From IMG/VR virus record IMGVR_UViG_3300050035_000592, positions 1-25,521 of that record: a DNA stretch of 25,521 nucleotides. One strand, given 5' to 3'. The stretch comes from a virus. A program made the translations under genes and the position numbers. Below the pieces are notes generated by a model, which was not told the origin of the DNA, did not search any database, and worked only from the letters and a program-made list of their open reading frames with translations. The first letter of the stretch is position 1. Each line of letters opens with the position of its first letter. Positions 8,852-15,011 of the stretch are shown here, piece by piece.

Positions 8852-9022
8852 ATGACAATCGTGGTTGAGAGGGTTTTAATCTTTGACGGCGACGTTGTGC
8901 TTTGTTTCGCCCCTGAGACTAACATTGAGGCAACAATCTATGGGGATGAAAAAGTGATAATCAGTCGCCCTCAACGTTTAACAGTACCCGCAAAGGCAAG
9001 GCTAGAGCTGCGAGAACTGTGA
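8852..9022 (+). CDS. Small hypothetical protein, 56 aa
   Basis: Short ORF in the gap between the baseplate and cell-wall genes. ATG 8852 has a good Shine-Dalgarno (AAGGGG at 8841-8846, 5-base spacing), and TGA ends at 9022. The protein begins MTIVVERVLIFDGDVVLCF and ends VPAKARLELREL. It alternates hydrophobic and charged residues, so it is probably a small beta-rich soluble protein, with no signal peptide or membrane segment. I recognise no family. It starts 43 bases after the CRISPR-repeat-like unit and could share a transcript with it. Size and place fit an anti-defence (Acr-like) or other accessory gene, but nothing in the sequence proves this. CCCC at 8825-8828 could pair with the GGGG of its ribosome site and limit translation; this is weak. 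Confidence 0.6.
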   Translation: MTIVVERVLIFDGDVVLCFAPETNIEATIYGDEKVIISRPQRLTVPAKARLELREL

Positions 9023-9067
9023 ATTTGACCTAAGCTAAGGCCAACAAAACAAACCGAATACACGCGA

Positions 9068-9085
9068 GTGGGAGCTATCTCCCAC
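9068..9085 (+). other. Perfect 7-bp hairpin
   Basis: GTGGGAG (9068-9074) and CTCCCAC (9079-9085) form a perfect stem with a CTAT loop, 46 bases after the 56-aa ORF. No run of T follows, so it is not a classic intrinsic terminator. It could stabilise the 3' end of the upstream short RNA or be a processing site. Its left arm lies in GCGAGTGGG (9064-9072), which also occurs in the CRISPR-repeat-like unit at 8793-8801. Confidence 0.4.
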
Positions 9086-9135
9086 CATTGCATTTAACAC
9101 AGTAAACAGTTTTGTGGCGGTCACACCAGAACCAT

Positions 9136-9171
9136 AAGGAAGGAGGCTAATATAACCCTGCACCAACAGGG
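9136..9171 (+). promoter_or_regulatory. Orphan strong Shine-Dalgarno plus small hairpin in rlpA leader
   Basis: AAGGAAGGAGG (9136-9146) is a stronger ribosome site than the one used by the next gene, yet no ATG, GTG or TTG follows at usable spacing. CCCTG (9156-9160) pairs with CAGGG (9167-9171) around a 6-base loop, between this site and the real RlpA-like start at 9195. This could be a ribosome standby site, the remnant of a lost small gene, or chance. Confidence 0.25.
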
Positions 9172-9194
9172 GACCCGCCGCTCTAAGGAGAGCC

Positions 9195-9698
9195 ATGAAA
9201 TCAGTCTTTTTGAGCGTCCTTTTGTGCGTATTCACCCTTCCCGCCGTCGCTATGACCCCGGGACTGCATCCACACTCCGGGATCCCCCGGCACAACCACA
9301 TTTCACACTCGCGCACACCCGCCGTACGCTCCCATGGCCCCACGGCACACCCGAAGCCCCCCAGCACGAGGGCAGGGCTGGAAGCCGAAGGAGTTGCTAC
9401 CTGGTACGGTCCCGAGATGAAAGTTCACGGGCATTACAACAAGATGGCGAACGGTCAGGTCTTCGATCCGCAGAAGCTCACCGCCGCCTCCCTAACCCTC
9501 CCGCTTGGAAAGATTGTGCGGGTGACGAACAAGAAGACCGGTCTTTCAGTGGATGTTGAGATCACGGATCGAGGCCCCTTTGTCAAGGGCTGCATCCTCG
9601 ATCTGGCGCAGGCCGCTGCAAAGAAGATCGAGTGTAATGGAATGTGCCCCGTTCAGATCACGGAAGTTCCAGTTAGCGAAGGAGACCCATCCTCATGA
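9195..9698 (+). CDS. RlpA-like exported protein with double-psi beta-barrel
   Basis: 167 aa. Residues 1-19 form a signal peptide (hydrophobic FLSVLLCVFTLPAVA, with an AVA cleavage site after Ala19). No lipobox is evident, although many RlpA proteins are lipoproteins. Residues ~20-62 are a His/Pro-rich linker. Residues ~65-155 form the double-psi barrel: GVATWYG (66-72), MANG (84-87), LTAASLTLPLGK and ITDRGPF (123-129), then ILDLAQAAAKKI. In characterised bacteria RlpA is a lytic transglycosylase acting on glycan lacking stem peptides, and related folds bind polysaccharide. The usual TAAH appears here as TAAS and DLS as DLA, so activity is uncertain. AAGGAG (9185-9190) precedes ATG with 4-base spacing. 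Its place two genes before the endolysin suggests a role in wall opening from the periplasm, or a virion-borne wall-binding protein. Confidence 0.85.
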   Translation: MKSVFLSVLLCVFTLPAVAMTPGLHPHSGIPRHNHISHSRTPAVRSHGPTAHPKPPSTRAGLEAEGVATWYGPEMKVHGHYNKMANGQVFDPQKLTAASLTLPLGKIVRVTNKKTGLSVDVEITDRGPFVKGCILDLAQAAAKKIECNGMCPVQITEVPVSEGDPSS

Positions 9699-9928
9699 AA
9701 CTAATCGCCGTTGATGAACGCATCCACGACTATCTCATGCACGTGTTCGAGGCCTACACACGTGCGGGAATCGTTCCGGGAGAGCTTGGTCTCGCCGCCG
9801 AAGCTTACCAGCATCTGGTGCAGGCCCGGGATATCTCGATCGACCAGCTCCTCAGCCAGGCCAAGGTGGCCGAGGTAGGCCCCAACGGCATCGCGCTGGA
9901 AGTGGAACTGCCTGAAACCAATCCCTAA
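9695..9928 (+). CDS. Small hypothetical protein, 77 aa, coupled to the RlpA-like gene
   Basis: ATG 9695 overlaps the upstream TGA by 4 bases (ATGA), a standard sign of translational coupling. The protein starts MKLIAVDERIHDYLMHVFEAYTRAG, has a probably helical centre (LGLAAEAYQHLVQARDISIDQLLSQ) and ends with a short beta-like segment (NGIALEVELPE). It is acidic and soluble-looking. There is no membrane helix, so it is not a holin, and no signal peptide. I recognise no family. Its place between two wall-acting genes suggests a helper in the lysis module, by context only. Confidence 0.65.
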   Translation: MKLIAVDERIHDYLMHVFEAYTRAGIVPGELGLAAEAYQHLVQARDISIDQLLSQAKVAEVGPNGIALEVELPETNP

Positions 9929-9971
9929 CCTGCGATAGACCGACTTCGGAATCCCCATTAGGAGGTTCCGC

Positions 9972-10547
9972 ATGGCCAGTGTTAAAATCGCGACAGACTT
10001 CACTTTAAGGCAAGAAGACTCGCTTATGACCGGCAAGGTAACCACCATCCCCGGAGATAGCGGCGGTGCGACCAGGTTTGGCCTCGCGAGCCGATGGCAT
10101 CCCGAATTGGTCGCCAGCGGCTTCTTCGATGTAGTGAAGACACCTCGCGATGCTGCCTTGGCAATCGCGGAGGAAGTGTACACCAAGATCTACGCCGCGC
10201 CTATGTGCATCGCCGGAATCAACGACCAAGCCATCGCCACCGCCGCGCTGTCGCTTGGCGTCAACGCAGGAGACCCGGAATCAGCCGAGCTGCTCCAGGG
10301 CGCATGTGTCTCGTTTGGCAAGCCGATCGCCGTGGACGGCCACATGGGTCCGGCTTCCATCGCAGCAGTCAACTCAATCAATGCAGATGCTTTATTGGCC
10401 CTCTTCTGCGTTAAGGTGAAAAACTTCTACACCGACTTAGTAGTCACGCATCCTCAGGATGCCGGGGATCTCAAGGGATGGATGAACCGCGTGGATGCTT
10501 GGCAGGCATCGGCGGCGTCGTTACGGGCGCAGGCGGCAGCGGTATGA
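9972..10547 (+). CDS. Endolysin: GH108-type muramidase with C-terminal peptidoglycan-binding domain
   Basis: 191 aa. The N-terminal part carries a GH108/N-acetylmuramidase signature: Glu15 in LRQEDS, the likely catalytic acid, then PGDSGGATRFGLASR (27-41), corresponding to the family's E-G-G-Y..D-P-G-G-x-T-x-x-G-I. The spacing between Glu and DxGG is about five residues longer than in the textbook form. The C-terminal part (DGHMGPASIAAVN near 122-134, then LFCVKVKNFYTDLV and GWMNRVDAW) matches the predicted peptidoglycan-binding domain usually fused to GH108. Such enzymes cut the MurNAc-GlcNAc backbone. No signal peptide or membrane anchor is visible, so it should need a holin or other release route, and none is recognised here. 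AGGAGG (9960-9965) with 6-base spacing fixes the start. Confidence 0.88.
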   Translation: MASVKIATDFTLRQEDSLMTGKVTTIPGDSGGATRFGLASRWHPELVASGFFDVVKTPRDAALAIAEEVYTKIYAAPMCIAGINDQAIATAALSLGVNAGDPESAELLQGACVSFGKPIAVDGHMGPASIAAVNSINADALLALFCVKVKNFYTDLVVTHPQDAGDLKGWMNRVDAWQASAASLRAQAAAV

Positions 10548-10705
10548 CCTGCTCCTCCTGCTTAAAAGGAATACTGCGTCTTTGCCTGGCGGACGGGACC
10601 ATTGCTCACCTATCGACAGAAGCACAGGCGTTTGAACCCTGTGCCCGCTCTGCATCCTTGTCGCGGTATGAGGCCGAGACCGGGCTGTCAAGTGACCAAA
10701 TTTAG
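10544..10705 (+). CDS. Small Cys-containing protein, 53 aa
   Basis: ATG 10544 overlaps the endolysin TGA as ATGA, so I choose this start over an in-frame one at 10478 that would lie deep inside the endolysin gene. The protein begins MTCSSCLKGILRLCLADGT and has four cysteines (3, 6, 14, 33) and His22. CxxC plus other Cys/His residues could form a small metal-binding knuckle, but this is not a recognised family. There is no membrane segment. Its TAG shares 3 bases (10703-10705, against TAA at 10702-10704 on the other strand) with the stop of the converging minus-strand gene. It is probably real because of the ATGA coupling, but a chance ORF cannot be excluded. Confidence 0.45.
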   Translation: MTCSSCLKGILRLCLADGTIAHLSTEAQAFEPCARSASLSRYEAETGLSSDQI

Positions 10706-11211
10706 CTGTCGGTAAGCAGCGAGTAGTCCGCGTACACCGAGTCCGTCGTGAAGTCGTAGGTGAGGACCGCGACCGCAAACGTTGATGCCGAAGACACCGC
10801 CTTAAGGGTGATCGAGAGCAGACCGGACGCCCACGTTGCACTTTCCGCTGTGAAGGATGCAACATCCCCAGCAAACGTGGACGGGTAGGCGAAGAAGTCA
10901 CACAGATAGAACAGCATCCATAGGTTCAGGGCGTCCGTAGTCGCGTCAAGAATAGCAAAAGAAGCCTCGGAGATGACTACTACGGTCTGCTCCGGGAAGG
11001 CCGCCAGCGGTCCACGCGTTGCGCTCGATCCCTCGGCTGCCCAGCTCGGCGCGGCGTGCCCGGCGTCCAACACTCCGGCGGTGTAGTGGTTCGTGTCGAA
11101 GGCGAATCCCGTGTGACCCAGGTCAGTCGGGTTAAAGAACGAGTCATCGTCTTTAACGCCAAAACTGAGGGAGGCGAGCACCGGCTGACTGAGGTATTGG
11201 TATGCGAGCAC
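10702..11211 (-). CDS. Minus-strand hypothetical protein, 169 aa
   Basis: The only convincing gene on the minus strand. It starts at GTG (11211-11209) with a GAGGAG ribosome site about 9 bases upstream and ends in TAA at 10704-10702. Codons end mostly in G or C over the whole length and no plus-strand ORF fills the space, so it is unlikely to be a shadow. The protein has an aromatic/acidic first half (SLSFGVKDDDSFFNPTDLGHTGFAF), TVVVISEASFAILDATTDALNLWMLFYLCDFFAYP near 76-110, and a beta-rich tail (LLSITLKAVSSASTFAVAVLTYDF). I recognise no family. The LWMLFYLCDFFAYP stretch is hydrophobic but short for a membrane helix. Only 52 bases separate its start from the divergent fibre gene, so the two may share or compete for promoter sequence. 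It may be an independently expressed accessory gene. Confidence 0.65.
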   Translation of the reverse strand: MLAYQYLSQPVLASLSFGVKDDDSFFNPTDLGHTGFAFDTNHYTAGVLDAGHAAPSWAAEGSSATRGPLAAFPEQTVVVISEASFAILDATTDALNLWMLFYLCDFFAYPSTFAGDVASFTAESATWASGLLSITLKAVSSASTFAVAVLTYDFTTDSVYADYSLLTDS

Positions 11212-11263
11212 TTCGGCAGTCTCCTCTTAATCGACTTCCAACTACTTAAGGGAGGGAAAGTCC

Positions 11264-14200
11264 ATGTCTAGCACCTTCCAGTATCCCGCCGTCGTGAGCC
11301 GCACACTTGATCCCTCGGGCCGTTCTTTCCTTCAAATCGTAGGCCTTCACGATCGCCGCCTTTTGGACTGCGAAATAAACTTAATTCAACAGATTCAGGA
11401 TCTTAAGCGTCGCACCACCCTCGGTGACACAACCTGTTCCGGTGTTTTGACATACGCCCCTTTTGTGTTCAACCAGGCAACAGCCCAGACCTTTGAAATC
11501 CCGGCCTTCGACGCGCTCGTCAACAATGAGATCATCACGGTTGGCGGTAGCAGGTCCACAGACCTGACCAAGAACTTTGTCCTCCTTCCTCCCCCGCCCA
11601 GCACCAGCAGCGCTACCATGGCGGCGGTCTACGTCTGCTTCTTGGAGATGTGGTATCAGCGGATGGACCCGATTTCCGGAACTGGCTTCTACGTCGACTC
11701 GACCACTGGCCTGCGTTACGTGTCCATTAACGGCTGCGTCAACCCCGTTTTCGCGAACCTGGTTCCGGACGACTCCATTGACCCCTTCTCGGGGACGGAG
11801 ACAACCGAGCGCGTACAGCTTCAATGGGGCATCCGCGTACAGCCGGTCGCTCTCTCCTACGACTTCACCAAATATGACTTCGGATTGGATCCCGGCGCTA
11901 TAGCCGCCGAAACGGTATACGGCCAGGGCAACCAAGCAACACCCTCCTCGACCTCTCCGTACCAGTTCACCAAGATGGCAGCCGTCAACGGTGACGGCGG
12001 CCTGTGGCGGGCGGGTGACGGTACTCAGAACGACCTCGGCTCCATGGATGGTTACACATACGCGATCCCCTTGGCGGTGGTTTTCCAGCGTAATACGGGC
12101 GTGTTCTCCGTGGATCAGAATCCCTTTGGCTCCGCGAGTCCAAGTGTCCCTGTTTCCGGTTTGCTCTCCAGCGGTGTCTCTGGACGCTATGACGGCTACT
12201 TTGCCGATGCTGTGTATCACACCGACGTGGTGGACACCCGCTCCATCGTTACGTTGAAGGGATGGCAGGACTCCTCCCTGCTCAAGCGCGGTTTTGTGGA
12301 TCTGATCTCGGGCACCACCATGCAGGCTATCGGTCGTGGCCAGATCCCTGGGAGCCAGGCAATCGCGCTCGGGTCTCAGCTTGCCTACAACATCGCTGTC
12401 AGCGCCACTGCCGTATCGAACACCGATACGGTCGGCTCCTTTGACGGGTTCATGAATGGTTTCTCATCACAAAGTCGCACCTTCAATACCACCAAGCTGG
12501 TGACGGTCAACCAGAAAACGGTCGGCGTTGTTGGAGGTCGCTGGCAGCAGAATGACGCCTTCACGATCGCGCTTCCCGGCGGATCGTTGGCGACAATTGC
12601 CAGCGTGCAGGTGCAGGGTATTGTGAGCAACACGGTGAGCTCGACCAAGACGCCGGTCCAGTTTCTTCCCGGCCAGGTGACGATCACCGGTCTTGGAAGT
12701 TCGGCACTCACCGTCTCCTTCGCAAAGAACCTGGTCGGAACCTCGTATGATCCCGGCCTGAACCCCATTTACCTGACCATCGGGGTTGACTACCCGGTGG
12801 CTACGGGCCTGGACCTTCATCGAGTTCCTTCAAATGTCTTCGGCGGCAGTCTTTATGATGGCGCGTCCGGCGTGACCATGCCGATATATGGCGTTTCCGA
12901 GTACGCGGTGCAGGCAGGCCTTCCGATTTCGACTGCCCTGTCCGCGATCGCTATCAATCCAGAATACTCCAACACCATTTTTGGCACCCGCGTCACCGTC
13001 GGGGTTGCAGGATCTACAGGCAGCGCCGTCATCAGATCATCGGGGTCTACCGTCACCACATTCACCCTTACACGGGCGAATCTCAATGGGTCCTGGACCG
13101 GCATCTTTGTCTTGTCGGCGATTGACTCGGTCACCGGTAGCAGCTACCCCATCTCCGCCCGCTCCATCACTGGCACCTCCGCGCTGGTATCCGTGGCCGG
13201 AGCAGTTCCCGGCACCTCCACGGTCCTCATCACCTTGCTGGTGATGAACACGGCCCAGCTTGCTTACAATGCCCCAGTCAAGGGCGTCACCTCGATCGAG
13301 GAGACCGTGCTTGCGGGAAATGTCACCAACCCGGCTTACCGGATGGATGGGCGTGTGATGGTGGTGCAGGCTACCAACAATCCAGGCACGAGCTCCAATA
13401 CTGTCGTCCTGGTGGCAACCGACTCCATCATGTCTGGAATCGCGGGCGACGACGTCAACAAGCTGATCTGGGTGCAGGATACGCTTGGCAACATGAACGC
13501 GGTCACCATTTCCAGCGCTACCTTCTCGAACGGATTTGTCACGCTGACCGTTCCTTCCAGCGTGAATCTCGCGGTGCAGCCCTTCTTCGTGGTTCTCGCC
13601 CTGCGCCCGGCTCTCGCGCCGTCGTCCACGTTGCTGCTAACCGAATACTATGTTCCCTACCAGGGAGAGGGTAAGGCCCTTCGCGACTACGATATCCTGC
13701 ACACCGAGGACTTCGCACTTGTGACCACCAATGGAACCGGAGCGGCCCCAGTTCCCGGCCTGAGTGATGTTTTCCCCTACAACCGCGAGATTCCGATCAT
13801 CACCACCCTGCCGTCACAGGCCGTGTGGAACGACTCCGGCCTCTCCAACACTCCGGTGGCCAGCTTCTTTGATTCCAACTATGTCGCGAAGCGCTTCCAG
13901 AATGTGGAGCACACCTTCGAGGTTCCGGTTCACACCAATGACTTCATCGAGCCCGTCAATGACGACAAGCGGAAGACCTTCCAGCTCTCCACGCCCGGCG
14001 GCGGGCGCGGCTTCGCCAAGGTCATCCCCCATCTCGGTTTTGCGATTACTCCGGTAACCTCCCGTATCGTGCTGGGTGACAATGTCACCATGACGTCGGG
14101 TCCGGCCACTCTCTATGTGGATAACGTGCTGGGCAGTGATGCCAACAGCGGTCTCACCGTCGGCACCGCGCTCAAGACTTTCGCTGCCGCCCTCAACTCC

Positions 14201-15004
14201 CTGCCCTCGGTGCTGCGACACCCATGCACGATTCAGCTCGTTCCGAACACAGTGCCCTACTCGATCTCTTCGAACTCTCAGACGCTCGAAGTTATGGCCT
14301 TCGGTGACGGGGTCATTCGTCCGCTCAAGTATTATGCGTTGGGCAACATCGCCTTTACTATTCAGGATGCGGGCCGCCTCGTCATCACTGCGCTGGCCGG
14401 TGTTACCGCGCCGGTCACGATCGACGCCACGGGCTTCCTTGGCTTCGGCGATGGACCCACATCGGCCTTCTTCATTGACAGCACGCGCGTGCTCTTCAAC
14501 AACATCCAGTTCAAGGGGTTCACCGATCCGGCGATCAAGGCGATCGACTCCAACGTGGAGCTGGTCAATTGCGTGTTTACGGACAACCTCACCGCCGGAA
14601 GTTTCGAGCAGGGGTGCAGCGTCATCCTAGACGGCGGCGAGATCGATCTCACCGGCGGGGGCACCGGCATGCTTCTGAGCCAGTCGGCGCTGGAATCTTC
14701 TCAGATACAGCTCACCGTGGATGCCGGAGCTGTGGCGGGAATCTTCTTCTTCGCCGAGCTGAATTCCAGCATCGTCCTCCAGACCCACTCTCCCGCGCAG
14801 GAGACGAACATCTCAGCCACTACCATGATTGCCAAGGCTGAATTGAACTCATCCATCTCGACCGCCAGTGACTTCATCAGCCAGGGAGCTGCCGGGCTCG
14901 GGGCAAACTCGGTGCTTTCACAGACCCCGCCTGCAACGCCCTTTAGTGGTGGCGTTACTATCACCGACGTTTCTTCGAGTATAATTACGAACCTAAATAG
15001 CTAA
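11264..15004 (+). CDS. Large tail fibre/spike protein with right-handed beta-helix
   Basis: 1246 aa. The N-terminal ~220 residues (RSFLQIVGLHDRRLLDCEINLIQQIQDL; CFLEMWYQRMDPISGTGFYVDSTTG) probably attach it to the virion. The middle (~300-930) is Ser/Thr/Val-rich beta structure without a recognised family. From ~945 there is a parallel beta-helix: YVDNVLGSDANSGLTVGTALKTFAAAL matches the entry motif of DUF1565/pectate-lyase-type helices, followed by coil repeats such as VLFNNIQFKGFTD, VELVNCVFTDN and CSVILDGGEIDLTGGG up to ~1200. In phages such domains bind or cut surface polysaccharide; no catalytic acid pair can be assigned by eye. AAGGGAGGG (11248-11256) precedes the ATG, and a minus-strand gene diverges 52 bases upstream. 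Confidence 0.7.
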   Translation: MSSTFQYPAVVSRTLDPSGRSFLQIVGLHDRRLLDCEINLIQQIQDLKRRTTLGDTTCSGVLTYAPFVFNQATAQTFEIPAFDALVNNEIITVGGSRSTDLTKNFVLLPPPPSTSSATMAAVYVCFLEMWYQRMDPISGTGFYVDSTTGLRYVSINGCVNPVFANLVPDDSIDPFSGTETTERVQLQWGIRVQPVALSYDFTKYDFGLDPGAIAAETVYGQGNQATPSSTSPYQFTKMAAVNGDGGLWRAGDGTQNDLGSMDGYTYAIPLAVVFQRNTGVFSVDQNPFGSASPSVPVSGLLSSGVSGRYDGYFADAVYHTDVVDTRSIVTLKGWQDSSLLKRGFVDLISGTTMQAIGRGQIPGSQAIALGSQLAYNIAVSATAVSNTDTVGSFDGFMNGFSSQSRTFNTTKLVTVNQKTVGVVGGRWQQNDAFTIALPGGSLATIASVQVQGIVSNTVSSTKTPVQFLPGQVTITGLGSSALTVSFAKNLVGTSYDPGLNPIYLTIGVDYPVATGLDLHRVPSNVFGGSLYDGASGVTMPIYGVSEYAVQAGLPISTALSAIAINPEYSNTIFGTRVTVGVAGSTGSAVIRSSGSTVTTFTLTRANLNGSWTGIFVLSAIDSVTGSSYPISARSITGTSALVSVAGAVPGTSTVLITLLVMNTAQLAYNAPVKGVTSIEETVLAGNVTNPAYRMDGRVMVVQATNNPGTSSNTVVLVATDSIMSGIAGDDVNKLIWVQDTLGNMNAVTISSATFSNGFVTLTVPSSVNLAVQPFFVVLALRPALAPSSTLLLTEYYVPYQGEGKALRDYDILHTEDFALVTTNGTGAAPVPGLSDVFPYNREIPIITTLPSQAVWNDSGLSNTPVASFFDSNYVAKRFQNVEHTFEVPVHTNDFIEPVNDDKRKTFQLSTPGGGRGFAKVIPHLGFAITPVTSRIVLGDNVTMTSGPATLYVDNVLGSDANSGLTVGTALKTFAAALNSLPSVLRHPCTIQLVPNTVPYSISSNSQTLEVMAFGDGVIRPLKYYALGNIAFTIQDAGRLVITALAGVTAPVTIDATGFLGFGDGPTSAFFIDSTRVLFNNIQFKGFTDPAIKAIDSNVELVNCVFTDNLTAGSFEQGCSVILDGGEIDLTGGGTGMLLSQSALESSQIQLTVDAGAVAGIFFFAELNSSIVLQTHSPAQETNISATTMIAKAELNSSISTASDFISQGAAGLGANSVLSQTPPATPFSGGVTITDVSSSIITNLNS

Positions 15005-15011
15005 GGAACCC

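Noticed and set aside
9068-9085. Calling the hairpin an intrinsic terminator
   Set aside because: The sequence after the stem (CATTGCATTT) has no proper T run.
8720-9194. tRNA or other structured RNA gene in the intergenic stretch
   Set aside because: No cloverleaf arms or T-loop sequence were found; only short hairpins are present.
9224-9559. 111-aa plus-strand ORF
   Set aside because: It overlaps the RlpA-like gene in another frame, is Arg/Pro/His-rich and shows no domain; the RlpA frame has clear motifs.
11381-12220. 279-aa minus-strand ORF
   Set aside because: Antisense shadow inside the beta-helix fibre gene, explained by high GC at codon ends.
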